Positions 18,064 through 27,409 are shown, counted from the stretch's first letter. The stretch is 35,394 nucleotides of DNA from Microcystis aeruginosa W13-11 (GCA_009995705.1 JAADBR010000034.1:1-35394); one strand, 5' to 3'. Made by a program: numbers and translations. The notes: a model not told the origin generated them from the letters alone.

Positions 18064-18111
18064 GAGGATGTTTCTTGGCTACTATTAAAAACGGATTTGC
18101 TCTGAGAGTGC

Positions 18112-19062
18112 CTATTGACTAGAGGTCATACCGCGCTGACGTAATTGGTCGATAAAAAATTCTTCCAGGGAAGCACGAGCTAAATTAAGACTAATCAAGC
18201 GAGCATCCATACTAGACAGGGCAGCCAGAAAAGCATCCGGTTCTCCCTGTAATTGTCCGTGCCAAAAATTATTGCGCCAATGCAACCCGAGTATCCATTG
18301 CTGTAGTTGCTCCTCCCTACCACCTTGAACAATCACCTGATAGACATCAGCACGACCGAGAATTTGATCGAGGGAACCGACACAGAGTAATTCTCCCCGA
18401 GCTAACAGGGCAATGCGATCGCAAATTTGTTCCACATCCGAGAGAATATGAGAGTTAAAAAAGATGGTTTTCCCCTGTTGTTTGAGGGATTGAATAATTT
18501 CTCGCACCTGATAGCGACCGATAGGGTCCAGTCCCGACATCGGTTCATCGAAAAAGACTAATTCCGGATCATTGATTAATGCTTGAGCGATACCGATCCG
18601 TTGCATCATTCCCTTAGAATACTGACGCAATTGTTTTTTCTGGGCAGTTTTGCGGTCTAATCCCACTAAATCTAATAATTCAGGAATGCGTTTTTTCTGC
18701 ACAGAAGAGGGAATTTGAAAAATGCTGGCGATTAATTGTAGGAATTCCCAGCCGGTGAGATAGTCGTAGTAGTAGGCATTTTCAGGAAGATAGCCGATGC
18801 GTTGCCTGACCGAGCGATCGCCAATTGGTTGACCGAGAATCAAGGCCCGTCCGGAAGTGGGTCGGACAATCCCCAAAAGGGTTTTTAAGAGCGTGGTTTT
18901 GCCGGCCCCGTTCGGGCCTAATAATCCAAAGGTTTCGCCCTCATGGACAATTAAAGTACAGTTTTTCAAGGATTCGATTTTTTTATTTAACCAGAATCCC
19001 GTCCGATAAGTTTTTTGTAAGTTTAACGTCTCTAGCACAGTTTGACGGCTGGTATTCGTCAT
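18112..19062 (-). CDS. ABC transporter ATP-binding protein (ABC-2/CcmA-like)
   Basis: 316 residues from the ATG at 19062; an in-frame TTG at 19137 would add 25 residues without family resemblance. Walker A is GPNGAGKTT, the signature is YSKGMMQR, and Walker B is LVFFDEPMSGLDP, followed by the H-loop in FFNSHIL. The C-terminal 90 residues form the extra domain common in exporters of the ABC-2 type (drug, polysaccharide or Nod-factor type). The permease is not next to it; it would have to be encoded elsewhere, so the substrate is open. A five-codon frame, ATG at 19074-19076 (minus strand) behind AGGAG, ends in TGA overlapping the ATG at 19062. Confidence 0.85.
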   Translation of the reverse strand: MTNTSRQTVLETLNLQKTYRTGFWLNKKIESLKNCTLIVHEGETFGLLGPNGAGKTTLLKTLLGIVRPTSGRALILGQPIGDRSVRQRIGYLPENAYYYDYLTGWEFLQLIASIFQIPSSVQKKRIPELLDLVGLDRKTAQKKQLRQYSKGMMQRIGIAQALINDPELVFFDEPMSGLDPIGRYQVREIIQSLKQQGKTIFFNSHILSDVEQICDRIALLARGELLCVGSLDQILGRADVYQVIVQGGREEQLQQWILGLHWRNNFWHGQLQGEPDAFLAALSSMDARLISLNLARASLEEFFIDQLRQRGMTSSQ

Positions 19063-19247
19063 TGTTTTGCAATCATCTCTCCTACACTGTGCTTTTATTA
19101 TTCCCCAAATTGTCAGCAGCAATGTCAACGGTATCAAAATAGCCCGATTTTGGAACCCAGAAAAATTCCAACTGGTCTTGAGAAGGGGTATTTGTCGGCC
19201 CTGGCATTGGTGGGAATTAGCGGCTAAAATCTGTTAGACAGGTAACG

Positions 19248-19275
19248 TTGACAGTTGAGCAGCAACTGGTACAAT
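19248..19275 (+). promoter_or_regulatory. sigma70-type promoter of the PBP4-like gene
   Basis: TTGACA (19248-19253), 16-base spacer and TACAAT (19270-19275). The predicted start near 19282 is only about 7 bases before the first ATG at 19289, which favours the second ATG at 19319. Confidence 0.6.
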
Positions 19276-19318
19276 AGGGCGAACGCTTATGGAAACCAGA
19301 CTCTTACACAAACACAGC

Positions 19319-20206
19319 ATGAAACAACTCCTCAATTGCCTTAATTCCCTGACAGTGGCCAGTGTAGCCACTATCGCCTTGGCTTACCCTAGCATCGCTC
19401 AAGTTAATCTGTCTGTTTATCCCGCTCCTTCCTCGTCGAACGAATCCATAGAATTATACGTTCCCCCGCCAGAAAACAATAACATCGATAATCCCTGTAC
19501 TCAATTGATTGGGGCAAATATCGATAAAATTATCGGTCAAGCTCCCAATCAGTGGGGTATATTAATCGAATCTATTGATCGCCAAACGGTTATTTATAGT
19601 CATAACGCCGATCGCTATTTTATCCCTGCTTCTAATACAAAGTTATTTACCACGGCTGCTGCTTTACAAGCGATGAACCCGGAAACGACAATTCAAAAAA
19701 AATCCCTGCGCGATTGGGTGAATATCACTAATCAGAGAAGTAATAATTTCTACGCTGACACTCTTTTTCGCTTTATCGGCGGTTCTAAAAATGTTACTGC
19801 CATCTTGGCACAATTGGGCATCAATCCTAGTGGTTTTCGTTTAGCCGATGGTTCGGGATTATCCCGCCATAATACCGCTACTCCCCGCTCGATCGTGGAA
19901 ATTTTGCGGATGATGTATTATTCTCCTAATCGCGACACTTTCTATGCTTCCTTACCGGTGGCGGGAATTAGTGGCACCCTGAGAAACCGAATGCGTCAGA
20001 CGGCCGCTACTGGCACGGTTTACGCTAAAACTGGCACTCTGACTGGTGTGCGGGCCCTATCGGGTTATCTAGAAAACCCCCACCAAGGACCGATGTTATT
20101 TAGCATTATCGTTAATAATCAACGGGTTTCCGGACAGTCCCTGGTGAAAGCGATCGATACTATTGTCCTACAGATGACCGAATCTCGTTCCTGTCAAGCT
20201 CAGTAG
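19319..20206 (+). CDS. dacB: PBP4-type D-Ala-D-Ala carboxypeptidase (S13), internally shortened
   Basis: 295 residues from the ATG at 19319 (305 from 19289). A signal peptide (KQLLNCLNSLTVASVATIALA) points to the periplasm. The catalytic motifs are present: SNTK (115-118 counting from 19289), SNN (151-153) and KTG (247-249). Enzymes of this family cleave or trim peptidoglycan crosslinks. In E. coli PBP4 the first two motifs are about 244 residues apart; here they are 36 apart, so the large inserted domains II and III are missing and the protein is well below the usual 430-480 residues. The frame stays open across the junction near NPETTIQKKSLRDW. It may be inactive, or a compact variant. Symbol given by family. 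Confidence 0.8.
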   Translation: MKQLLNCLNSLTVASVATIALAYPSIAQVNLSVYPAPSSSNESIELYVPPPENNNIDNPCTQLIGANIDKIIGQAPNQWGILIESIDRQTVIYSHNADRYFIPASNTKLFTTAAALQAMNPETTIQKKSLRDWVNITNQRSNNFYADTLFRFIGGSKNVTAILAQLGINPSGFRLADGSGLSRHNTATPRSIVEILRMMYYSPNRDTFYASLPVAGISGTLRNRMRQTAATGTVYAKTGTLTGVRALSGYLENPHQGPMLFSIIVNNQRVSGQSLVKAIDTIVLQMTESRSCQAQ

Positions 20207-20505
20207 ACATCTGGTAAAAATCCAGGCTCTCTTGGGTTTGGTGGGTAAAATGTATTCTAAGATACAGTCCTGCGGGCGGTCGCAAGGCGCTCGCTACGCG
20301 AGACCGAGTGAAACGAACCACAAAGGACACAAAGATCGATCGCTCTTATATAATTTAAACTTATCACACAAGGTCGAGAAGAGCCAAATCCCCTGTCTCC
20401 CGACTCCTAACTCCTGAATTCCGCTGTGTGCAAGAGGTCTAATCCTGATGCTATTCTAGCCAGTCAATCCGATTCTTTGCCAAATTCCCTTAACCCGAAC
20501 TGGGG
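20207..20505. repeat. spacer with GC-rich palindromic repeat
   Basis: No gene is seen. At about 20275-20310 the sequence CTCGCTACGCGAG forms a short hairpin inside CGGT...ACCG arms. This resembles GC-rich palindromes scattered in cyanobacterial spacers. It contrasts with the AT-rich remainder. Confidence 0.4.
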
Positions 20506-20772
20506 TTAATAATAGCCATAATCTGCTTCAGTTTGGGTTTGGGTTTGGGGGGAGAGATATTCAAAATTAGAAGGATCTCGCAGAAAACGAAATATTTCTT
20601 CTTCGAGACGATGAATTAGATAGGGTTCTATGGAACTAGAATCGCGTAAACAGGCTAAATAGCCTTCAACGTATAGCTGGATCTCATCAAAACGCGAGCC
20701 ACGGTGCCAAAGATCCACCATGTCATCGGTTAGTCTTTGATAGTAACGAATGGATTGGGTATCTTGGAGCAT
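20506..20772 (-). CDS. small conserved cyanobacterial protein (DUF6761-like)
   Basis: 88 residues, beginning MLQDTQSIRYYQRLTDDMVD and followed by LWHRGSRFDEIQLYVEGYLACLR (broken here only for length), with IEPYLIHRLEEEIFRFLRDP at the C-terminal side. It is helical, has no membrane segment, and looks like a small conserved cyanobacterial family that I associate with DUF6761. The function is unknown. It ends with a Gln/Thr repeat and DYGYY. The gene is solitary. The 318 bases before it hold an AT-rich promoter area and the heptamer tract near 20900, but no gene. Confidence 0.7.
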   Translation of the reverse strand: MLQDTQSIRYYQRLTDDMVDLWHRGSRFDEIQLYVEGYLACLRDSSSIEPYLIHRLEEEIFRFLRDPSNFEYLSPQTQTQTEADYGYY

Positions 20773-20897
20773 GGGCAGTAGAACACAAAAAAGAGAGTGG
20801 GGGCAAGTGTGTATAGATAATACTAGAGAGAATTGCTATTCTTGGTCTCCCCTATCTCTATTGTACCGACCAAATCGCCAAAACACAGACGAGCGCA

Positions 20898-20923
20898 TTT
20901 TCAGTGATCAGTAATCAGTGAGC
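20898..20923. repeat. heptamer-type tandem repeat
   Basis: The sequence TCAGTGATCAGTAATCAGTGA is a short tract of imperfect CAGTAAT-like heptamers between the DUF6761-like gene and the M48 peptidase gene. The remaining spacer shows nothing else. Confidence 0.55.
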
Positions 20924-21090
20924 GCCGGAGCAGGGAGAGGAAGTCTGAGCATTTGTACTAAAATTTCCAATACGCAGTTTAAATGCAGTACAGCTGATCA
21001 ATCAGGAAAACTAATAGTTAGCGATCGCTTATTGCCCACTGGTTTTTCTACTAATTTGGCCGATTTGTCCGAGTTATGGGCTGTTATAGA

Positions 21091-22056
21091 TTATTCGTGG
21101 TTTCTTTGTCTTTTTGCCCGTTCGATTTCTGCTTGTAGTTCTGCTATTTGTCGCTGCAATCTTTCGCTTTCGCTATCATTAGCATCAACATTAATTGAGC
21201 TTTTGACCCCTGTTTTGGCATAGTTTCCCCGGCGAATTTGACGATAGGATTCCGAGTTAAACCATTCCTGTAGATACCGGACTCTTTCTACGGAAAAAGG
21301 ATGAGTTAAAAAGGAACCATTACCGCCATTATAAATGAGAAGTTTATAAATCTGGTTTAAGTTATCTTGGTCTAATTGTCGGTAGGCTTCCCCTTGGCGA
21401 ATAAATTCTTCTAAGTTGCATTCATGCAGATATTTTTGACTTCCTCCCGCACATTTCATTAAAGTTCTCAGGACTAAATTTAAATCGTCGCTAACTAATA
21501 AAGCAGCCCTGTCTGCCGATAATTCAGCTTTTCTGCGCCATTCATAAAAGGCATAAACTAGACCAGTAGTAATAGCTTTTCCTAGTCCTAAAGTGATGTC
21601 CCCAAGAAAATTAGCCGCCCCCATCACCCAAAAAGACATTTGAATTAAAATACTATGATCGCATTTTAAATGACCTAATTCGTGGGCAAGAATTACTCGA
21701 ATTTCTTCTTCATCTAAGAGGTCTAAAAGAGCAGTATTGAAGACTATATAGGGATGTTCTGAACCCAAAGAATAGGCATTGGCTAAAGGGTTTTGACTGA
21801 CATAAAGATTCGGTTCTGGGGACATATCTAAATCCCGCAGACATTCACGATAGATGCCGTATAAAGTGGCGTATTGACGAGGACCAACTTTTAAATCATT
21901 GCCCATTAATAAAATTTGTTGGGGACGTTCATAGAGATATTCGGAAAAACTTTTCGCTAATAAGTCAAACCCCGGAACTGATCTTAAGGCCTGTTCAGCT
22001 TGCTGATCTAGGGGATGTTTAAAAGCTTGACTGGAGATATCAGGATAACTTGGCAT
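21091..22056 (-). CDS. M48-family zinc metallopeptidase
   Basis: 321 residues. The zinc site is HELGH (125-129), with the third ligand in AELSADRAAL (Glu178) further on, the arrangement of M48 (Ste24/HtpX-like) peptidases. One hydrophobic segment (SFWVMGAANFLGDITLGLG, about 141-160) may anchor it in a membrane. There is no signal peptide. The C-terminal 35 residues form a charged coiled coil (ESERLQRQIAELQAEIERAK). The substrate is unknown; relatives process or degrade misfolded membrane proteins. The neighbours on both sides are separate transcription units. Confidence 0.87.
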   Translation of the reverse strand: MPSYPDISSQAFKHPLDQQAEQALRSVPGFDLLAKSFSEYLYERPQQILLMGNDLKVGPRQYATLYGIYRECLRDLDMSPEPNLYVSQNPLANAYSLGSEHPYIVFNTALLDLLDEEEIRVILAHELGHLKCDHSILIQMSFWVMGAANFLGDITLGLGKAITTGLVYAFYEWRRKAELSADRAALLVSDDLNLVLRTLMKCAGGSQKYLHECNLEEFIRQGEAYRQLDQDNLNQIYKLLIYNGGNGSFLTHPFSVERVRYLQEWFNSESYRQIRRGNYAKTGVKSSINVDANDSESERLQRQIAELQAEIERAKRQRNHE

Positions 22057-22291
22057 ATTTTTTCAAGGAGAAAGGGGAAAGGTTAATCAGAAATAAACTG
22101 GTATTAATTGCTAAGTTTTTCAGATTTTCTTGCCAACTTTTTCAAGAGAAGTCAGGGGGTTATAGTCGGGAACTACTCAGCAACACCGACTTTCTCAATA
22201 GGTTTTTAATTCTGCAAAATTGCGGATTCCAAAGTTGATTTAGTGGCGGTGACATAAAATAGACCTGTGGGAGAAATGAGCTTTTTTCTTG

Positions 22292-24427
22292 TTAACTATC
22301 CTTAGCAATAATTCCTAGATTCGATAACAAAGCTTGTAGGTTAGTTTGCACGGTAGCGGGTTGGTATCTCTTAATGGTTTCTAGGGAGTTATCAGCGAGT
22401 TTTTGCCACAATTCCCTATGATCATAGAGTTCGATCACTGCTTGGGCAAATTCCTCGGCAGTATCGGCAATTAAAACATCTTGGTGGTCAATTAATCCCA
22501 TACCTTCGGCACCAATTTTTGTGGTAATAGTGGGTAATCCTAGGGAAAGACTTTGACCAATTTTACCCTTCATTCCCGCACCAAATCGCAGGGGAGCAAC
22601 AAAAATACGACTCTTTTGAAAATAGGGTTCTACTTCGGGAACATAACCAGTGACAATTACTTGATCATTGGCTAATTCTTTCACTTCATCCTTGAGGTTA
22701 CTTCCCAATAAATTAACGGTAATGTCAGGACGGGATGCCCAAACTAAGGGCATAATTTCTAAACATAACCACTTAACTGCATCAATATTAGGAGGGTGAT
22801 TGTAGCTACCAATAAATACTAACCCTGATCGCTGGTCAAAAGCAACTTTTTCTGACAGGGAAATTTCTTCATGGATATTGGGGATTACCCAAACATTTTT
22901 CACTCCTAAAGAGGATAAAACCTGCTTTTCGTCTTCGGTTACTACCACGGTTGCTTCCGCTTGATTAGCATAGTTTAACTCTAATTTCTGATAGGTTTCC
23001 CAACTCCAGCTAGTATTTTGATAACTGGGATCGAGATAGTCTTTTTGCCGTTTTAAACGTAGAAAATGCAGATCAATTGTATCATAAATAATTGGTGCTT
23101 TTGTTTTTAAGCGAATTAAATCCATATGCTTATCGCACAATTCGGGACGACACAACCAAACTCCATCTATCAGAGGTAAATATTTGATTAATTTTTCTTC
23201 TAGATTATATCTTTGTGGTGTGCCATAAATAACTTCAATTCCCAGCTGTTGCAGAACGGAAGTATAGGGTTGTTCAGGATAGCCATTATCGGGAAAGAAA
23301 ATCACTGAATAGCCTAAATTGAGCATTAGCTTAAGAATATTTAATAAACGCACACAGCCGGATTCTCGATCGTATAGTGGAACGTAGGAATCAATGACTA
23401 AAATTGTTGGTTTTCCTTGTAAACGTCGGGCAGCTTTCGGTACATTATTAGCATCGTTATCTAGGTGTTTAGTTAATACCTTTGACCATTTTTCTCGAAA
23501 CTTAGTTTGATTAATAACTTGATATTGTTTGATCCCACTGGAAAGGTCTGTTCCCGAGGTGATTCCTTCGTAGTGAATAACGTTAGATTGGGGTTGATAG
23601 AGAACTTGATAACCCAATTCTCGAAGGGCAAAACATAAGTCTGTATCTTCGTAATACGCGGGGATAAAGTCTTGACAAAAACCACCTAATTGCTTAAATA
23701 ATTCCGTAAGAACTAATAAACTGGCCCCCGAACAATAGTCCACGGGACGCACATAATTATATTCTGGTTCCTCGGGACTATCTAAGCGTCCATAATTCCA
23801 ACCATCGGCAGAATTCCAGATAATTCCCCCCGCTTCTTGTTGTTTACTATTAGCATAAATTAACTTGGAACCCACCGCACCAACTTGGGGATTATTAACA
23901 ATTAATTTTAATAAACTTTCCAGACAATTTTCCAGAATACGAGTGTCGTTATTGAGAAAATATAGGTATTGACCTTTTGCTTGACTAGCTCCATAATTAC
24001 AGGAACGAATAAAACCAGAGTTCTTCGCATTCGTTAATACTTTAATTCCTTTAATTAAAGTGGCTAATTGTTCTAAGGTTTCATCAGTGGAAGCATCATT
24101 AACAATGATTATTTCATAAGCTAAATCGGAACTTAGGTTAACACTCAAGGATTCCAAACAGTTAAAGGTGTAGGCAAATTGGTTATAAGCAGGAATAATA
24201 ATCGAGACTAAAGGATCATCACTACTGGCAATTTCTAGGGGTCGCAGTTCAGCTAATTTAGCACTTTCGATCACCTGTTCTTCAAATTCAGAGGAACTCT
24301 TTCCTGTGAGAATTTTAATAATTTTTCGTTTCGTCTTTTTGAGCGCTGGTTTCCATCCTTCCTCTTGGAGACTAAAGACAAATTTTTTGAGCAGTTTTTT
24401 AACTTTGAAAATAATCATTGTTGTCAT
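22292..24427 (-). CDS. two-domain glycosyltransferase (GT2 + GT4/GT1-like)
   Basis: 711 residues from the ATG at 24427, which has AAGGGA seven bases upstream; a TTG at 24475 is less likely. After a basic N-terminus, a GT2 domain starts with PLVSIIIPAYNQF (about 73-85), has the metal-binding FLNNDTRI, and continues to about residue 300 with YYEDTDLCFALRELGY. A second domain, from KPTILVIDSYVPLYD (about 340), has the GT-B features GSYNHPPNIDAVKWL and a C-terminal APLRFGAGMKGKIGQSLSLGLP. Enzymes of this shape polymerise or decorate surface polysaccharides or O-antigen from nucleotide sugars. No other glycan genes are directly adjacent; the trio at 30.3-32.5 kb is the closest. Confidence 0.85.
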   Translation of the reverse strand: MTTMIIFKVKKLLKKFVFSLQEEGWKPALKKTKRKIIKILTGKSSSEFEEQVIESAKLAELRPLEIASSDDPLVSIIIPAYNQFAYTFNCLESLSVNLSSDLAYEIIIVNDASTDETLEQLATLIKGIKVLTNAKNSGFIRSCNYGASQAKGQYLYFLNNDTRILENCLESLLKLIVNNPQVGAVGSKLIYANSKQQEAGGIIWNSADGWNYGRLDSPEEPEYNYVRPVDYCSGASLLVLTELFKQLGGFCQDFIPAYYEDTDLCFALRELGYQVLYQPQSNVIHYEGITSGTDLSSGIKQYQVINQTKFREKWSKVLTKHLDNDANNVPKAARRLQGKPTILVIDSYVPLYDRESGCVRLLNILKLMLNLGYSVIFFPDNGYPEQPYTSVLQQLGIEVIYGTPQRYNLEEKLIKYLPLIDGVWLCRPELCDKHMDLIRLKTKAPIIYDTIDLHFLRLKRQKDYLDPSYQNTSWSWETYQKLELNYANQAEATVVVTEDEKQVLSSLGVKNVWVIPNIHEEISLSEKVAFDQRSGLVFIGSYNHPPNIDAVKWLCLEIMPLVWASRPDITVNLLGSNLKDEVKELANDQVIVTGYVPEVEPYFQKSRIFVAPLRFGAGMKGKIGQSLSLGLPTITTKIGAEGMGLIDHQDVLIADTAEEFAQAVIELYDHRELWQKLADNSLETIKRYQPATVQTNLQALLSNLGIIAKDS

Positions 24428-24584
24428 AATTCCCTTGGTTAACTGATAGATAAGAGTAAATTGGCTGATGAACAATAATCGGAAATAATATCATGTAATT
24501 GTATTTTTGACAATAGCATCAATTTATTAAAAACGCTTTAAATATAAATAATTAATGTATTTTTTATTAAATAATTAATGGTGA

Positions 24585-24944
24585 TTATACTAAACCTAAG
24601 CTAATTTGAATCACTCGATCTATCTGCTGCCTTTCTTCCGTGGAGATGCCACCAATTTTTCTAATTAATCTTTGTTTATCAATAGAACGAATTTGATTCA
24701 AAAGCACTACCGAGTCATTCTTTAGTCCTCCTGCTGAAGCTTTAATTAATACTTCTGTCGGATACAATGGGTCTTGAAATTTGCTTGTTATGCCTGCAAC
24801 AATAACAATGGGACTATACCGATTTGCTAAATCATTTTGTATGATTAAAGCAGGGCGTGTTTTTTGAATTTCTGATCCGACAGTCGGATCAAAATTAACT
24901 AAATATATATCGCCTCTGTGCGGGTAAATCCCAGTTACTACCAT
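24585..24944 (-). CDS. MazF/PemK-type mRNA interferase toxin
   Basis: 119 residues from the ATG at 24944, behind GAGGAAG; an upstream in-frame start adds eight residues and is less likely. HRGDIYLVNFDPTVGSEIQKTRPALII is the diagnostic N-terminus (split: RGDIYLVNFDP, GSEIQKTRP), with VVLLNQIRSIDKQRL near the C-terminus. Such toxins cut single-stranded mRNA at short sequences and stop growth when the antitoxin is lost. The ATG lies inside the last codons of the antitoxin gene (7-base overlap), a translationally coupled pair. Confidence 0.9.
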   Translation of the reverse strand: MVVTGIYPHRGDIYLVNFDPTVGSEIQKTRPALIIQNDLANRYSPIVIVAGITSKFQDPLYPTEVLIKASAGGLKNDSVVLLNQIRSIDKQRLIRKIGGISTEERQQIDRVIQISLGLV

Positions 24945-25183
24945 AATTCTTCCTCTAGAGAAAACCAATCTTGTGCTAAATTTAAATCTCTTTCTGCTCT
25001 AACAATAGCTCCTTCCTTTAATTGTTGCTTGAGGTAGTTTCTCTGTTGTTCCATAATATATGATTTAATCGCTTCATTAATTAAATTATTATATTCTTTT
25101 TCAGGATAATCACTACTCGCTAACCATCGATCGAGAAGTTGCATGGTATCTTCAGGGAGAGTTATCTGAAGTTGTCTGGCCAT
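24938..25183 (-). CDS. MazE-partner antitoxin, ribbon-helix-helix type
   Basis: 81 residues from the ATG at 25183, with TTAGGAAAG upstream; an ATG at 25201 would add six residues. RQLQITLPEDTMQLLDRWL is a strand-helix opening typical of ribbon-helix-helix DNA-binding antitoxins, and the C-terminal NLAQDWFSLEEELW is the acidic tail that would bind and block the toxin. It probably represses its own operon. The two genes form a complete type II toxin-antitoxin module. Confidence 0.8.
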   Translation of the reverse strand: MARQLQITLPEDTMQLLDRWLASSDYPEKEYNNLINEAIKSYIMEQQRNYLKQQLKEGAIVRAERDLNLAQDWFSLEEELW

Positions 25184-25238
25184 TTTGTCTTTCCTAACCA
25201 TATCTAGACAATAACAATTATAAACCCCTAGAGCGATT

Positions 25239-26864
25239 TTAGTTGCTGTCGGGATAAATTCTCGGGGCCGCAGCGATTAATTTTTGGGTGTAGGGGTGTT
25301 GGGGATGGCTAAAAATCTGTTCAGTGTCACCCATTTCAACTATTTTACCCGCAGTCATCACCGCAATTCGATCGCAGAGGAATCTCGCTAACCAAAGATC
25401 ATGAGTTATAAATAAATAAGTGAGATTAAATAACTTTTGTAACTCTAACATTAACTCTAAAACCTGTGTCTGGACACTCGCATCGAGCATACTAACCGGT
25501 TCATCACAAATAACTAATTCCGGACGAGTAATTAAAGCGCGAGCAATGGCTACCCTTTGCTGTTGTCCTCCCGATAACTCTCTAGGATAGCGTCGATAAA
25601 ATTCCTCTACCGGTGTTAACCCGACTCGATCTAACATTTCTAAAACCTGTTTTTTAGCCGTTTCTAGACTGACTTTTTGATGGATAAAAAGCGGATCGGC
25701 AATACTTTCTCCCACCGTCATTAGAGGATTGAGACAAGCGAGGGGATCTTGGAAAATCATCTGCATTAAGCGCCGTTTGGGACGCATTTTTTCCCCCGAC
25801 AAAGGGGTTAAATCTTCTCCTAAAAATTCCACTTTTCCCCCGGTGGGTTTAATTAACTGTAATAGGGTTCGCGATAGGGTACTTTTCCCACACCCCGACT
25901 CCCCAACTAAACCGAAAATTTCCCCTCGATACAGTTCAAAATTGACTTCATCCACCGCTTTAATAAATTTCTTTTCTTTTTTGAACAAACTATCTAAAAA
26001 GTTACCTTCTAGGGTATAATACTGCTTTAAATTATCCACCCTTAACACCGTTTCTTTGCCTTGAATTGCTGTTGATTTTTCTTCCCGTAACTGTAGGTGT
26101 AAAGCAGCGGCCAAAAGAGAACGGGTGTAGGGGTGTTGAGGTGTATTAAAAACTGTTTTTACCGCTCCCGATTCAACAATTTTGCCCCCCTTCATCACCG
26201 CTAATCGATCGCAATATTCTCCCACCAGCGCTAAATCATGGGAAATTAACAATAATCCCATCTGTTCCTCGCTGCATAAACGCTTTAATTCCCGCAGAAT
26301 TTCCGCCGAAACTGTCACATCTAAACTGGTGGTGGGTTCATCGGCAATAATTAACTTAGGGTTTAATAATAAAGCTAACGCAATGGCCACTCTTTGCCGC
26401 ATTCCTCCGCTAAATTCGTGAGGATATTGGGACAAACGATTAGCGGGAATTTTTACTTTTTCTAGGACAGTACAAGCTTGAATTTTAGCTTGACGATAGG
26501 TTAAATTTCCTCGATGAGCTTGCAAAGTTTCCACACAATGATCGCCAATAGTCATCAGCGGATCTAGTCGCGTCATCGGATCTTGAAAGACTAATCCCAC
26601 CGCTTCCCCGCGAAACTTTTCTAACTGTTTGTTAGATAAAGATAAAAGCGATCGCCCTTCAAAAGTAATCTCACCTTCCACGTGAGTGCGATTAGGTAAT
26701 AACCTTAAAATAGCCTTACCTATAGTCGATTTTCCACAACCGGATTCGCCCACTAATCCCAGAGTTTCCCCTTTGCCTATAATAAAAGATACCCCATCGA
26801 TTGCCCAAGAGGGAGAACTTAATTCGGTCGGGTAGGCAATTTTTAGGTCTTTAATTTCCAACAT
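25239..26864 (-). CDS. fused oligopeptide/dipeptide ABC transporter ATPase (DppD-DppF type)
   Basis: 541 residues from the ATG at 26864 (a GTG at 26894 would add ten). There are two complete nucleotide-binding domains in one chain. The first has GESGCGKST, FSGGMRQR and IIADEPTTSLD; the second has GESGCGKST, LSGGQQQR and VICDEPVSMLD, each with an oligopeptide-type C-terminal tail (HPYTRSLL, HPYTQKLI). It would power an importer for peptides, nickel or related solutes. No permease or binding-protein gene is next to it, so these must lie elsewhere. The 26917-27007 repeat lies immediately upstream. Confident on family, not on substrate. Confidence 0.9.
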   Translation of the reverse strand: MLEIKDLKIAYPTELSSPSWAIDGVSFIIGKGETLGLVGESGCGKSTIGKAILRLLPNRTHVEGEITFEGRSLLSLSNKQLEKFRGEAVGLVFQDPMTRLDPLMTIGDHCVETLQAHRGNLTYRQAKIQACTVLEKVKIPANRLSQYPHEFSGGMRQRVAIALALLLNPKLIIADEPTTSLDVTVSAEILRELKRLCSEEQMGLLLISHDLALVGEYCDRLAVMKGGKIVESGAVKTVFNTPQHPYTRSLLAAALHLQLREEKSTAIQGKETVLRVDNLKQYYTLEGNFLDSLFKKEKKFIKAVDEVNFELYRGEIFGLVGESGCGKSTLSRTLLQLIKPTGGKVEFLGEDLTPLSGEKMRPKRRLMQMIFQDPLACLNPLMTVGESIADPLFIHQKVSLETAKKQVLEMLDRVGLTPVEEFYRRYPRELSGGQQQRVAIARALITRPELVICDEPVSMLDASVQTQVLELMLELQKLFNLTYLFITHDLWLARFLCDRIAVMTAGKIVEMGDTEQIFSHPQHPYTQKLIAAAPRIYPDSN

Positions 26865-26916
26865 AACGCGATCGGTAACGATAAAAGTTAGCACTTAAGT
26901 AAGTAGTTATAATTAA

Positions 26917-27007
26917 ATCGAAGATAGATTTTGCCTCTGATCCCCCCTGCCCCCCTTAGCCCCCTCCTTGATAAGGAGGCATCTGATAATTTTTAACGCC
27001 TACCTAC
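26917..27007. repeat. dispersed intergenic repeat, copy C (inverse orientation)
   Basis: On the minus strand this reads in the same block order as 1650-1733: GCGTTAAAAATTATCAGAT, CCTCCTTATCAAGGAGG, a long G-run tract, GGATCAGAGGC and ATCTATCTTC. Both ends and the core match with substitutions, indicating a true dispersed element and not just G/C runs. Confidence 0.7.
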
Positions 27008-27052
27008 CTAGGGTCAAGTATGCCACATAAACGGCGATCGAGCATTTAATTA

Positions 27053-27409
27053 CTAATCGACAACTGACCCTAACAAAACCTGACAATACCCTTTTAAAGT
27101 CGCCACTCGCTCGCTAATTATCTGTAAACGCTTCTCCCGTCCTTGTCGCGCTGAGGCCAAAAATAACCAGTCCGTCTCCAGCAATCGCCACGATCGATAT
27201 AGTTCCGTCTGGACCGTGCGCCAACGATTAGCCACCTCTGGGCTAAAATTGTCATCATTTAGTGACAATATCTCCCCTTCTAGACAGGTTTGTAAAGCTT
27301 GAAAAGATTGTAACCCCGTGGAAGCATCCCCATCCAGAAGGGCAAGACTGAAATCCTCCAGTTTTCTTAACAAAGATTTGTAGGCTTGATGGTAATTTGT
27401 CGGTAGCAT
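27053..27409 (-). CDS. PatD-like small helical protein (tentative)
   Basis: 118 residues from the ATG at 27409 (an in-frame TTG lies three codons earlier). It is a helical, leucine-rich protein with RLLETDWLFLASARQ-like and KGYCQVLL segments. In my recollection this matches the cyanobacterial heterocyst-frequency protein PatD family, which occurs in non-heterocystous species too. It has no catalytic motif. It stands divergent from the rsh gene with a 228-base spacer. The family assignment is a memory-based guess. Confidence 0.5.
   Translation of the reverse strand: MLPTNYHQAYKSLLRKLEDFSLALLDGDASTGLQSFQALQTCLEGEILSLNDDNFSPEVANRWRTVQTELYRSWRLLETDWLFLASARQGREKRLQIISERVATLKGYCQVLLGSVVD

Noticed and set aside
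22050..22238. 62-codon plus-strand frame between the M48 and glycosyltransferase genes
   Set aside because: No ribosome site, unusual composition, and no family resemblance.
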